This document shows, piece after piece, positions 18,501 to 26,552 of a DNA stretch of 64,000 nucleotides. The notes under the pieces are model-generated. The model saw nothing but the letters and a program-made list of their open reading frames with translations. It did no database searches and was not told the origin of the DNA. The stretch covers positions 19,204 to 83,203 of the forward strand of contig CALEZT010000172.1 of the NCBI GenBank assembly GCA_937927975.1, written 5' to 3'. Within the stretch, counting starts at the first letter, position 1, and every line of letters begins with the position of its first letter. This DNA comes from an uncultured Phycisphaerales bacterium. Lineage in GTDB: Bacteria; Planctomycetota; Phycisphaerae; Sedimentisphaerales; Anaerobacaceae. The position numbers were made by a program, and so were the translations under genes.

Positions 18501-19587
18501 CGAAATCGTTCCCGACCGCCAGGCGCTGGCCCGCTACGGCGTGCCCATCGGGCAATTCCAGGAGGTCCTGGAGGTCGCCGTCGGAGGCATCCGCGTGACG
18601 ACGACGGTCGAGGGACGCCAGCGGTTCCCCGTGCGGGTCCGCTACCAGCGGGAATTGAGGGACAGCATCGAGGCTCTCGAACGGGTGCTGATCCCTTCTC
18701 CCGACGGCGCGCAGATCCCCTTGATCCAGGTGGCGCAGATTCGCTACGTCCGCGGGCCGGAGATGATCAAGAGCGAAGACACGGCCCTCGTCGGCTATGT
18801 GCTGTTCGACAAGATCACAGGCGTGGCGGAGGTGGACGTCGTCGAGGAGGCCGATCGGCTCATCCGGGAGTGGGAGGCGACCGGGCAGTTCGAGCGGCCC
18901 GCCGGCGTGACCATCACGTTTGCCGGCACGTACGAGAGTCAGCTTCGAGCCAGCCGGACGCTACGCGTGCTTGTGCCGCTGTCTTTGTTCACGATCTTTC
19001 TCATTCTGTACCTGCAGTTTCGAAGCGTGGCCTTGACCCTACTGGTGTTCGTCGGCGTGATGGTGGCCTGGTCGGGGGCGTTCCTTTTGATCTGGCTGTA
19101 CGGACGCGACTGGTTCCTGAACTTCAGCGTCTTCGGGACGAACCTGCGGGATTTGTTCCAGGTGTACCCGGTCAACCTGAGCGTAGCGGTGTGGGTGGGA
19201 TTCCTCGCGCTGTTCGGTATCGCCGACGACGACGGCGTCGTCATGGGGACGTACCTGCAACAGTCGTTCAGCCGCATGAATCCGCGTACGACCGCGGAGA
19301 TTCGCGAGGCCACCGTCCGAGCGGGCCAGCGGCGGGTGCGTGCGGCCCTGATGACCACGGCCACGACGATCCTGGCGCTGATTCCCGTGTTTACCTCGAC
19401 CGGCCGGGGCTCGGACATCATGGTGCCGATGGCAATCCCCTCCTTCGGCGGCATGGTGATCGAGATCCTCACAATGCTCATCGTGCCTGTATCGTACTGC
19501 TGGATCCAGGAACTCCGCCTGCGGCGGGCCTGCATCACGGAATCCGATCCGGTCGCTTCCTCGCCCGGCTCAGGGAGCTTCCTTTGA
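15586..19587 (+). CDS. cusA: CusA/CzcA-family heavy-metal RND efflux pump
   Basis: A 1333-residue inner-membrane RND transporter. The opening FCIYNKLIVGLVTLML, the periplasmic start AVDAIPDIGENQQIV and the TM4 segment GTIVDMGIVISEN (Asp about residue 500, proton relay) mark the heavy-metal efflux branch. It is about 280 residues longer than CusA-type proteins usually are: extra membrane-like sequence lies around residues 600-720 and an extra loop around 845-885 (YRQWRSHIKSPDDIW follows). Start is GTG at 15586. It works with the upstream adaptor and probably the TolC-family protein at 8745. Its 3' end overlaps the convergent usher-like gene by 18 nt. Metal specificity cannot be assigned from what I see. 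Confidence 0.93.
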   Translation: MPDESKYELIPEQTSVVGRILGFCIYNKLIVGLVTLMLVGWGIYVAPFDWEFDSFPRNPVAVDAIPDIGENQQIVFTEWPGRSPGDVEDQITYPLTTALLGIPDIKTIRSTSMFGFSSIYIIFDEFSFFEKLVQGKDFYWTRSRVLEKLSSLPAGTLPEGVQPMLGPDATALGQIFWYTLEGRDPKGNVTGGWDLEELRTAQDWQVRLALRSASGVSEVASVGGFVREYQVDVDPDAMRAYRVGIDEVFEAVKRSNIDVGAQTIELNRVEYLVRGLGFVKNVEDIENSVITTNENVPVLVKHVAKVTLGPEPRRGALDKQGAEAVGGVVVARYGANPLAVIKDVKRTIAELAPSLPTKAIITDPVLTTQQIREFAQRHGFEAYEGSGLNQPGWLEYLRKTPQDQWPAWLTRSQVSVVPFYDRTGLIYETLGTLNDALYQQILVTVIVIIIMVMHLRSSVMISAVMPLAVLGCFIAMKAFSIDANIVSLAGIAIAVGTIVDMGIVISENILKHLDEDPPDMPRAQVIHRAAAEVGSAVLSAVSSTIISFLPVFFMTGAEGKLFKPLAFTKTFALFASIVVALTIIPPAAHLMFFPRKVQGRSSRAILYLSLIAAALVVGRMFSWLVAAVLIAFALYQLLKGLLPRRVNALAPYAANIVVLVLVGLLLTLDWEPLGPQKGLARNLVFVGGLIGILMMLILVFERFYPHILRWCLNHKIAFLSIPATLLVLGVTIWLGFERVFSFVPQGLRSNRVWVSARHAFPGLGKEFMPPLDEGSFLYMPTTMPHASIGEALDVLQKQDIAIGSIPEVDSVVGKIGRVESALDPAPIGMIETVINYKSEYVVDEAGRRLTFRYDSATGEYPRDADGRLIPDPHGRPYRQWRSHIKSPDDIWQEIVQAADIPGTTSAPQLQPIAARVVMLQSGMRAAMGVKIKGPDLDTIERTGLEIERMLKDVPSIDPATVIADRIVGKPYLEIVPDRQALARYGVPIGQFQEVLEVAVGGIRVTTTVEGRQRFPVRVRYQRELRDSIEALERVLIPSPDGAQIPLIQVAQIRYVRGPEMIKSEDTALVGYVLFDKITGVAEVDVVEEADRLIREWEATGQFERPAGVTITFAGTYESQLRASRTLRVLVPLSLFTIFLILYLQFRSVALTLLVFVGVMVAWSGAFLLIWLYGRDWFLNFSVFGTNLRDLFQVYPVNLSVAVWVGFLALFGIADDDGVVMGTYLQQSFSRMNPRTTAEIREATVRAGQRRVRAALMTTATTILALIPVFTSTGRGSDIMVPMAIPSFGGMVIEILTMLIVPVSYCWIQELRLRRACITESDPVASSPGSGSFL

Positions 19588-22500
19588 TCCGTTCTCGTGT
19601 GGCGTCGCTGGGGACTCATCGATTGTGGCCTGGAAGGCAGGCATCTCGATCTCGAGAAAATCCTCCCTCGTGGGTTCGACGACAAGGAGTCGTTCCTGTT
19701 CGATCATCGCGTATGTCGGTGGCAGGGATTTGGCGTCCACGCGGAGCCAGTACCGGCCCGGCTTGACGTCGCCCATATAGTAGCTGCCGTCGGCGGCGGT
19801 AAAGGACTCGGCGACCAGACGCCCGGATTGGGTGTCGGTCAGGGAGACCCGAACGCCGGATACCGGTTTTGTCACGACGTCGGAAGGACCTGGGGCCTTG
19901 GGGTCCAATATCATTGGCCTGGCCTCTGACAGATTGGGGTCCGCGGCGTTCGGTTCTGGTGCAGTCGGTTCGGTCACGACGACGTGCCCAAGCACCGAAA
20001 TTAGTGGCGAGAGCCCGAGATTCACTTCGGTCAAGCTGTCTCTGTAGGTTCTTGCCAACTGGGTTCCGTGAGTCACGCTGTAGATTGCAGGAACCGTATC
20101 CGGATCCAGATACAGGCGCACCTCGGAGGTGTTGGACGGGACGGAAAGCACGTAGTAGCCTCTCTGGTCGGTGACCGCGGTCAGATAGGGACCGAGGTGG
20201 ACCTTGATATTCGGAACGCCCGGTTCATCGCTGTCGAGGAGGTGGTTGCCGTTATAGTCGACGAAGACTTTGCCATGGACCGCGCCATAACCTGTTCGCA
20301 CGCGGCTCGCAGTGACGTTCACGATCCGTCGGTCATGCTGCGTATAGAGATTCCTCAGATTCAGGTAGAGAGTAAACGCATAGTCTCCATAGCGGTAGTC
20401 TGCGGTTGCCCCGAGATAGTTGGATCCAACGTTGTCGAGCAAGTATTCGGCGCGGCCGCGAAAGCCGTAGCCCGGTCCCTCCAGATCGTCCGTCAGTTCC
20501 ATCAGGAGCTCTGCGCGCAATCGCAGGGGATGTCCTTTGATTCTCAGGTTCCGGTCATGCACCAGAGAGAGAGATTCCTCATAATCGGTGTCATTGTAGA
20601 TCAGCCCGATGGAACTGCCCACGTCCAGCGACTTGCGGAGCGTCCAGTATTGCGACGGGCGCAAATGACGAGGCGCATGACGGAGTCGCAATGTGGAGAG
20701 AAACCGGTCCTCCCCCTCGACCGACAGCTCTTCGCCGAGGTAGACCCGGCCGAAGAGGCTCACGTCGCGAGTCGGCATGACACGCAGTCCGAGCTCCGTC
20801 AGCCATCGCGGATTCTCCTCGGTGCTCACGTCCAGACTGTTGAGACGGGCGGACAGCGATGTGCGGGGCACCACCGTCGTGGTCATACCGATGTTTTGGT
20901 AGTCCACCTCGGTTGTCTCTTCCATTTGTCCGTCCAGGTTGTTACGCATCTGTCCGATGCCGGCCTCCAGGGTCCAGTTCTTGTGCAGTCTCCAGATCAG
21001 TCCCGTTTCACCGCCGTGGCGGTCTGAGATGTCCGGATTGGTTCCGTCGAAGTAATCCGATCCGATGCTCAGGAGATCCAGGTTCAGGGTGAGGTCTCGT
21101 GTAACGAGATATTCGGCCCGGCTGCGCGCCGCCACGTCCTGGTACTCGTTTTGTCCCTGGCCCCAACTGCCCGCCATATCGCCCGAGAGGATCAGATTGT
21201 CCAGGGGCATGTAGGATAAGGTCGTTCCGATTTGGCTGCTCGACTCAGGATAGGAACGCTGGGTCGGGGAGTGATCCGTCATCAGCAGACGATGATAATG
21301 ATCTCCCTCCGCAGCAGCGGTGGCGCCGACGGTCAGACGGTCCGTCAAACCGTAGAGAATGCGGCTTCCCGTGATGTACCCATAGAAATCCCCGGCATCG
21401 AAGGCGTCCATGGGGGGCATCATGGTCTCGCGTCTGGTTCCCGCGATGGCCAGATAGGCGGCATGTCCTTGCGGAAGGAGCTGGGGTGTTCCGGCGATTG
21501 CTTTCTCCACCCGAATCTCATTGCCGCTGCTCTCTCGGATCACAATCGTCACCTCGTTCAGGATGCCCGACGGAAGTTCGACATCCTGGAACCGGTAAAC
21601 TCCCATGCCTGGAGGGGACTCTGCGTCGGGTCGGACGCCCTGGACGTCGGCTGTCTTGCCGTTGATAAGCAACTCCACTTCCGCATCGATTGGGGCCGGA
21701 CCTTCGAAGATATAGGTTCGCCCGAAATACTGATGCAGGCCTCGATTGGAGCGGTCTGCTCTCAGTTCCTCCGCGGTGCAGCCGATCAGCCCGTTGATCC
21801 GCACACCGGTGGCTTGGAAGGCCGGGTACACCAAGTTGCTCAATCCGAAGGACGAGTCTCCTGTCGTGATCTCCGCGGAACCCAACCGATGGACCCACTC
21901 GAACCAGTCCAACTGGGCGACATAGGCATCGTCATTGGGCCAGTGCCAGCCCTGTGTGTTCGACCAAAGGCGGCCAGGGTGGGAGACCTGTACTCGATAC
22001 TGCCCTTCATATAGATTCCCCCAGAAGGTCTCTCGGGGACCGTCGATCTGGACGATTCGTGTGTCTGTCGGTCCGGAGTCCCCGCCGTTGCCTTGTCGCC
22101 AGTTGTAGCTGGGTCTCCAGTCCACCTGGATCAGTTGCAGGGGGGCTCGGCTGCGATCCGCGGGCGGAAGGCTCTCCGGCAGATCCGCTCCGACGAATTG
22201 TGTGGGAATGGCCAGCAGAGACGATCCGGACGGGAGTTTCCAGATGCTGAGCTTTCGACCCAGTTGGAGATGGTATTCGTACATTTCCGGGTCCCACTGC
22301 AGTTCCATCCCAAGGATCTCCCAGAGGTCTTTGGGCAGCACGTAGATGTCGGATTTGAGTGTGATCTCGGAGACTGCCTGCCGCAAGGGGATTGTGCGAG
22401 TCCGGTTCTGGATCTGGATCTGTCCTGTGGCAATGTCCACTTCGACGACGCCTACGCCTTCGGGTGCGAACCTCAGGGTGCTCCCCTGTTCCTCAGGCTT

Positions 22501-22998
22501 GATCTGAAAGGCGTTGAGCACGCGGAGCAAGGGCAGCCACCGCCTGCCGTCAGGGGTGACCAGTGAATCCAGATCGATGATTTGGAGTCGCTCATGGAGC
22601 CACCGGCCTCGGACGACAAAACCGATTAATTCGGTGGTTGCCGCCGCCTCGGTGTTTGGATCGCTCGGGTCGGACGAAACAAAGAACATGGATACATTCG
22701 GATCGCCCTGCGACGCGGTATCCAGGGTCGGAACGGGTGTGGAGGACACCTGGGACACATTGGGATCGGAGATTGAGAAGACCCAGTCGATATCTGCGAG
22801 CCTGCCCCCGAGGTTGGGAAGTTCAGGCAACAACAGAACCTGACCTGCGAAGTCCTCTCCCTCTTTCTCCGCAGGAACATCATAGACCAACTCTGGATAA
22901 CCTCCCCGCAGGATCGCATTCCCAACCGAACCCCGCAGGATCGATACGATCGTGATGAAAAGCCACCCTAGGCCATGAAGGCGTCCGGGATTTCTCAT
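19570..22998 (-). CDS. Usher-like outer-membrane protein of a chaperone-usher system
   Basis: A 1142-residue protein with a signal peptide. Residues about 120-260 hold two copper-amine-oxidase-N-like or usher-N-like modules. From about 330 the sequence turns into alternating amphipathic strands expected of a large beta-barrel. Usher hallmarks are present in order: an ITTGDSSFGLSNLVYPAFQATGVRI-like entry to the barrel, the plug-type segment VELLINGKTADVQ..GVYRFQDVELPSG..NEVTIVI, and a following LLPQGHAAYLAIAG motif. After the barrel come an SdrB-like segment (GKVFVDYNGNHLLDSDEPGVPN) and a carboxypeptidase-regulatory-like domain near 1050-1110, which take the place of the usual usher C-terminal domains. 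It begins two bases after the chaperone-like gene stop. Family assignment rests on motif order, not on a search. Confidence 0.7.
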   Translation of the reverse strand: MRNPGRLHGLGWLFITIVSILRGSVGNAILRGGYPELVYDVPAEKEGEDFAGQVLLLPELPNLGGRLADIDWVFSISDPNVSQVSSTPVPTLDTASQGDPNVSMFFVSSDPSDPNTEAAATTELIGFVVRGRWLHERLQIIDLDSLVTPDGRRWLPLLRVLNAFQIKPEEQGSTLRFAPEGVGVVEVDIATGQIQIQNRTRTIPLRQAVSEITLKSDIYVLPKDLWEILGMELQWDPEMYEYHLQLGRKLSIWKLPSGSSLLAIPTQFVGADLPESLPPADRSRAPLQLIQVDWRPSYNWRQGNGGDSGPTDTRIVQIDGPRETFWGNLYEGQYRVQVSHPGRLWSNTQGWHWPNDDAYVAQLDWFEWVHRLGSAEITTGDSSFGLSNLVYPAFQATGVRINGLIGCTAEELRADRSNRGLHQYFGRTYIFEGPAPIDAEVELLINGKTADVQGVRPDAESPPGMGVYRFQDVELPSGILNEVTIVIRESSGNEIRVEKAIAGTPQLLPQGHAAYLAIAGTRRETMMPPMDAFDAGDFYGYITGSRILYGLTDRLTVGATAAAEGDHYHRLLMTDHSPTQRSYPESSSQIGTTLSYMPLDNLILSGDMAGSWGQGQNEYQDVAARSRAEYLVTRDLTLNLDLLSIGSDYFDGTNPDISDRHGGETGLIWRLHKNWTLEAGIGQMRNNLDGQMEETTEVDYQNIGMTTTVVPRTSLSARLNSLDVSTEENPRWLTELGLRVMPTRDVSLFGRVYLGEELSVEGEDRFLSTLRLRHAPRHLRPSQYWTLRKSLDVGSSIGLIYNDTDYEESLSLVHDRNLRIKGHPLRLRAELLMELTDDLEGPGYGFRGRAEYLLDNVGSNYLGATADYRYGDYAFTLYLNLRNLYTQHDRRIVNVTASRVRTGYGAVHGKVFVDYNGNHLLDSDEPGVPNIKVHLGPYLTAVTDQRGYYVLSVPSNTSEVRLYLDPDTVPAIYSVTHGTQLARTYRDSLTEVNLGLSPLISVLGHVVVTEPTAPEPNAADPNLSEARPMILDPKAPGPSDVVTKPVSGVRVSLTDTQSGRLVAESFTAADGSYYMGDVKPGRYWLRVDAKSLPPTYAMIEQERLLVVEPTREDFLEIEMPAFQATIDESPATPHENGSKEAP

Positions 22999-23000
22999 AT

Positions 23001-23945
23001 CTACGGACTATCGGCGCTTCCCTGCACCTCCTTAGGCTTGCTCTCCTTCGCAGAGTCGTTCGGTTGATTGGATGGTCCCTCGACCGAGGGAGACAACGCT
23101 TCCGGTCCGATCCGGGACGCCGGCTCGGCGGAGGGAACCTGGGGCCAGGTGACTGTCGCCTCCCCAACAAGGGGGCGTTCCACGTGTAGCGCCTGGAGAC
23201 TGACTTTGACCTTGTACTGTCCTTTCGGGATATCTGCGTCGATCTTTCTGGTGAACCATCGCTGCGCGTCCCTGAGTACATAACCCAGCGCAAAGGGACC
23301 GCTGTCCACCACTTTGCCTGCCAGGTCTGTGATCTCGTAATCTCCTTCCACTCGCAGGCGTCCCGTCCCGGTTGTGGCCACCAGGCCTTTCAGGACGACC
23401 GCCTGCTGTTCGATGTCTACCCCCAACTCCTTGACCTGGCCTGCATAGGATGTCTTCCCGACGGAACCGAAGATGGGCACCAGAATCCTGCTGACCGCCT
23501 TGAGCTTGGCTGTGCGTCCGGCCGTGTCCTGCTGAGTAACGAAATCGTTGACGATCAGCGACTCCAATTCCATGGCGGCCCACCATTCTCCTTCTGCGAG
23601 TCTTCCTCTCGGCACGATGGCGAAACGAACCGCCCTTTGTGTTTTGGGAGCCAGGGTGAGTTCTCGCGGATTGAAGTGAATGAAGGGAGCCAGCGAGTAG
23701 TCGCCCGTGGAAGACTGCTTGAGCACTCCGTCCTCTGTATAGACGAAATGGCTCGCAGTGACCCGAAACCGTTCTTCGGTTTCGCCTACGTTCGAGATCA
23801 GGAAGGTTCCGGAGGGCCGTCCTTCGTCCAGCTTCACCTCAACGAATGCCGGTTTGATCGCAACGCTGGCTATGAGCCACTGGGGCAACAGGCACACCCC
23901 CACACACGCCGCAACGAGATGCTTGCTTCCGCCCACGTTTGTCAT
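23001..23945 (-). CDS. PapD-like periplasmic pilus chaperone
   Basis: A 314-residue exported protein. After the signal (AACVGVCLLPQWLIASVA) the sequence follows the first immunoglobulin-like domain of pilus chaperones: a VEVKLDEGRPSGTFLISNVGETEERFRV strand pair, FIHFNPRELTLAPKTQRAVRF as the P-x-x-x-x-L-x-P-x-x-x-x-x-V-R core, then EGEWWAAMELE. A second domain and a Pro/Ser-rich tail follow; the tail is longer than usual for this family. The start is uncertain by two codons: ATG 23951, GTG 23948 and ATG 23945 lie close together, and 23945 has the best spacing from GGGG. It precedes the usher-like gene by two bases and follows the subunit gene by about 127 nt. Confidence 0.72.
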   Translation of the reverse strand: MTNVGGSKHLVAACVGVCLLPQWLIASVAIKPAFVEVKLDEGRPSGTFLISNVGETEERFRVTASHFVYTEDGVLKQSSTGDYSLAPFIHFNPRELTLAPKTQRAVRFAIVPRGRLAEGEWWAAMELESLIVNDFVTQQDTAGRTAKLKAVSRILVPIFGSVGKTSYAGQVKELGVDIEQQAVVLKGLVATTGTGRLRVEGDYEITDLAGKVVDSGPFALGYVLRDAQRWFTRKIDADIPKGQYKVKVSLQALHVERPLVGEATVTWPQVPSAEPASRIGPEALSPSVEGPSNQPNDSAKESKPKEVQGSADSP

Positions 23946-24072
23946 CACCATATCCCCACATCGACCTTTCGAATACCAGGATAACATCGTAATTGGCCCG
24001 GGCCCCGAAGAGTCGCGATTTCGCAAATTCACTCTAATCGGTTACGTGCTCAAAAGCAACAGTCCTGTTTTC

Positions 24073-24627
24073 CTACAGAATCATCGCGGTGAAGACCACC
24101 ATGCCGCTGTACTCGCCTCGGGGCAACTCCGGATCGGGCTGGTTCCAGGTGCACTGCACCACCACATCCTCGCTGAAATGCCCGTTCTGGCCAGCCGAGA
24201 ATGGAAGGGAATAAGTCACCATCCCGTTGCTGTACGGACCGACGGCGGCACCTTCCTTGAACTCCAACACGTTGTCGGAGCCCGACGGCTGCTCGCGAAT
24301 CTTGTCGGAATTGACCACAACCACGCCGGCGCTGAGGTCGACCGGAATCTGCCATTCGGAATCCGGGACATCGTCCTTGTAGAGGTTCGATACGGCGACC
24401 TGCAGGTTCACGACCTGGACGTTGGCGTCCACGCGGAAAGCGATCTGGCCGGCGACAGGTCCGGTCTGGACTGAGCCGAGATTCACCAGGGGGGTAATGA
24501 CCCCAACGCTGACGTTTTCGACCACCTGGACCGCGACATGCGCGCTCGCGCTGTTTTCCCGGTCTGCCACAGCCACTCCCGTGCAGAGAACCAACGCCAA
24601 CAGAATTGCCAACAACCTAGCTTTCAT
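24073..24627 (-). CDS. Fimbrial major-subunit-like secreted protein
   Basis: A 184-residue protein with a clean signal peptide (LLAILLALVLCTGVAVA). The mature N-terminus (SASAHVAVQVVENVSVGV) has the alternating hydrophobic pattern of a donor strand, and the C-terminal strand PRGEYSGMVVFTAMIL resembles the closing G-x-Y-x-x-x-V strand of chaperone-usher subunits. It has no Cys pair in the mature domain apart from one Cys. AAAGGAG at ideal spacing supports the ATG. It is the first gene of the locus and the only subunit, so a one-component fibre without a separate tip adhesin is likely. Identification is by pattern and by its neighbours. Confidence 0.6.
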   Translation of the reverse strand: MKARLLAILLALVLCTGVAVADRENSASAHVAVQVVENVSVGVITPLVNLGSVQTGPVAGQIAFRVDANVQVVNLQVAVSNLYKDDVPDSEWQIPVDLSAGVVVVNSDKIREQPSGSDNVLEFKEGAAVGPYSNGMVTYSLPFSAGQNGHFSEDVVVQCTWNQPDPELPRGEYSGMVVFTAMIL

Positions 24628-25430
24628 CCTTGCACTCCTTTCATGACGACTCTTCTATCCGAAATCAATGGCACACGGGCCAATTACGATCTCCACTCGT
24701 GCTCGCGAACGGACTCCCGGTCGTTTTGCACCCAAGGTCTGGATATGCAAAAACAAGCCATACTGGAAACCATATATCCAGCACAGATACGCCCCTTCAG
24801 GGCGATCTCGCGCGAGGCCGGTGAATCAAGGCGTCAGAAGTCGTGAAAGCGCTCGCTCGCTGCGAAGAACATCCGCGACAGTCGGTTCGAGAAGCAATCC
24901 TCATGAGTTCCCGGCGTGAAACGAACGGCCGCCAAACTCAGATCGCACGAGTTGCGACTATGAAGAGCCTCCCGCATGGACTGGCTGAAACGCCAGAACA
25001 CAGGCCTTCGGATTATTGGGTCACGAGCCCGCCGAAATGATTATGTGACATGTGTCATCACCGCATCCATCCTCCCTGGGTTACGCCCGATTCCTCGCCA
25101 GGCTGGTCCCCAATCCATTTCATGGCACCGGACATCGTGCACCGGTGTTGCTGTTCGATTCCGGAGTTCATGTTAAGTCGCCTGTCGAAAACGTCAAGAA
25201 GAAAATCCAGAATGCCGTCTTATTTTTTGCGGAGGGTCCTTCGTGGATTCAGGGCGTGCTCTGTTGCGTCAGGCCTTGGGGTGTGCCATAACCACCTTCG
25301 TGAACTGGGCTTGCAGTTATGGACAAATCGCAGCGGCGTTGTCTGAGAGGGAAGATGCAACACGCATGGGAGGGGAAGAATTCTTACCGCAGGGACGACA
25401 AGAAACACATCACCCCTGGTTCCAACTCAA
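24628..25430. other. 800-nt gene-free region upstream of the fimbrial locus
   Basis: I find no reading frame here with a ribosome site and protein-like composition. It should contain the promoter of the subunit gene. A short dyad TGACA-TG-TGTCA lies at 25046-25057 within a CRP/FNR-like context, and an A/T-rich patch near 25197-25240 could be promoter-associated. Neither is strong. Confidence 0.5.
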
Positions 25431-25505
25431 TCGGGGCGAGTGGACTTGAACCACCGACCTCTTGCACCCCATGCAAGCGCGCTAGCCAAACTGCGCCACG
25501 CCCCG
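25431..25505 (-). tRNA. tRNA-Pro (anticodon GGG)
   Basis: The minus strand folds as a complete cloverleaf of 75 nt. Acceptor arm is CGGGGCG paired with CGCCCCG, with the C1-G72 pair and discriminator A expected for bacterial tRNA-Pro. The D stem is GCGC/GCGC. The anticodon stem CTTGC/GCAAG carries the loop ATGGGGT, giving anticodon GGG. The T arm has TTCAAGT in its loop; its outermost pair is a G-U. No CCA is encoded. A neighbouring reading frame through the tRNA was ignored. Confidence 0.95.
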
Positions 25506-25673
25506 AAGCGTTCGACTATTGTAGTATGCCCTCGGGTCGCCAACAAGTGTTTTTTTCATTTTATCTGCCGTGGTCAAGGGAGAATCGGGCAACTGCAGAT
25601 GGCAGGACCGGGGGGACTCTGTCCGGCAGAGGGTTCGGTCGATGACGAAGAGAAGAAAATGCCGCAAAAGGGC

Positions 25674-25703
25674 TTGACAAAGTTAGTGGTGCCTAACTAT
25701 AGT
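25674..25703 (+). promoter_or_regulatory. Sigma70-type promoter of the dtxR-feoA-feoB operon
   Basis: TTGACA and TATAGT are separated by 18 nt. Transcription would begin about 25 nt before the regulator ATG. The spacer and -10 box lie inside the dyad operator, so a bound regulator would block polymerase. Confidence 0.7.
25679..25700. promoter_or_regulatory. DtxR-type dyad operator, copy 1
   Basis: Inverted arms AAAGTTAG and CTAACTAT (seven of eight positions symmetric) flank TGGTGC. The same 22-nt element recurs before feoB, differing at four positions. It overlaps the promoter of the gene for a DtxR-family repressor, which suggests autoregulation. Confidence 0.7.
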
Positions 25704-25733
25704 GGGCAGCAGTACCGAGTTGCAGTGGGATCC

Positions 25734-26216
25734 ATGATGGCTACGGGCAAAACACAGAAACTCAGCGCCTCTCTGGAGGATTACCTGGAGGCGATCTTAA
25801 ACCTGGCCGACGACGAGGGCCAGACCCGGAGCAAGGACATCGCCGCCCTGCTTGGCGTGGCGAGGTCTTCGGTCACAGGGGCGCTGCAACTGCTTCGCAG
25901 CAAAGGACTTGCGAATTATGAGCGGTACGGCTGCGTCACCCTGACCTCCCAGGGACAGGCGGTCGCTCGGGAGGTGGCGAGGAAGCACGACATTCTCACG
26001 TCGTTCTTCGTCGATGTGTTGGGTGTGGAAAAAGAAGTGGCTCAACGGGCCGCCTGCCAGGCGGAACATGCGTTGGGATCTGAGATTATCGGTCGGTTGC
26101 TCAGCTTTGTCGATTACGTCGCGACCCGCAGCCAGGATGGATGTGACCTGGCGGGCGAGTTTCGGCTCTTCCATGGCAGGCGATCGGCCAGAAGGGCAAA
26201 AGGATCGGTGTTGTGA
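25734..26216 (+). CDS. DtxR/MntR-family metal-dependent transcriptional regulator
   Basis: A 160-residue regulator. LSASLEDYLEAILNLADDEGQTRSKDIAALLGVARSSVTGALQLL is laid out as the winged helix-turn-helix of DtxR/MntR proteins, followed by the dimerisation and metal-binding helices (EVARKHDILTSFFVDVLGV..EVAQRAACQAEHAL). No SH3-like third domain is present, as in MntR. It probably senses Fe(II) or Mn(II) and represses the ferrous-iron uptake genes that follow. Two ATGs (25734, 25737) are possible; GTGGGA precedes them. The frame stays open further upstream, through the tRNA gene, and that part is not coding. Its stop overlaps the feoA start (TGATG). Confidence 0.92.
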   Translation: MMATGKTQKLSASLEDYLEAILNLADDEGQTRSKDIAALLGVARSSVTGALQLLRSKGLANYERYGCVTLTSQGQAVAREVARKHDILTSFFVDVLGVEKEVAQRAACQAEHALGSEIIGRLLSFVDYVATRSQDGCDLAGEFRLFHGRRSARRAKGSVL

Positions 26217-26464
26217 TGGGTGAAGCAGTGGTGGAGAAGAGTCGGATGAGGCCCTTATCGACCGTGACCACGGGGCACACCGTCCGCCTGGTTGGCGTGC
26301 GGGCCGGACGGGGCCTGAATAGCCGGCTGGCGTCCATGGGATTCGTCTCCGACGCCGAGATCCGGGTCGTCAGCAACGGCCATCCCGGGCCATTCGTCAT
26401 CATCATCAAGGATATCAAGATGGTCCTGGGCAGGGGAGTGGCGCAGAAGGTGTTCGTTCAGTAG
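26216..26464 (+). CDS. feoA: FeoA family protein
   Basis: An 82-residue SH3-like protein of the ferrous-iron uptake system. The pattern LSTVTTGHTVRLVGVRAG..LNSRLASMGFVSDAEIRVVSN, then IIIKDIKMVLGRGVAQKVFV, matches FeoA along its whole length. It is thought to modulate the FeoB permease in the cytoplasm. The ATG shares one base with the DtxR stop; a GTG one codon upstream is also possible but inside the previous gene. Confidence 0.93.
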   Translation: MGEAVVEKSRMRPLSTVTTGHTVRLVGVRAGRGLNSRLASMGFVSDAEIRVVSNGHPGPFVIIIKDIKMVLGRGVAQKVFVQ

Positions 26465-26500
26465 GCCCTTCGACCGGGACACAAATTTTTTTTTTGCTCC

Positions 26501-26522
26501 AAAGTTCGTTGTGCCTAACTTT
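26501..26522. promoter_or_regulatory. DtxR-type dyad operator, copy 2, upstream of feoB
   Basis: Arms AAAGTTCG and CTAACTTT flank TTGTGC. Combined with copy 1 the consensus is a perfect 8-bp dyad AAAGTTAG-N6-CTAACTTT. A run of ten T (26486-26495) lies just upstream, and TTGCTC with TAACTT 16 nt later may form a weak internal promoter, so feoB could be separately transcribed and repressed. Confidence 0.65.
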
Positions 26523-26552
26523 GTGGATGGCAACTTCAGGATCGCCTCGCGT

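Noticed and set aside
15424-18555. A 1043-codon minus-strand frame antisense to the RND pump
   Set aside because: It is a shadow of strong codon bias in the pump gene: no ribosome site, low-complexity Arg/Asp/His composition, and it lies wholly within a well-supported gene.
24628-25430. Small genes in the gap upstream of the fimbrial locus
   Set aside because: Frames of 60-100 codons exist but lack ribosome sites and protein-like composition, and several overlap one another.
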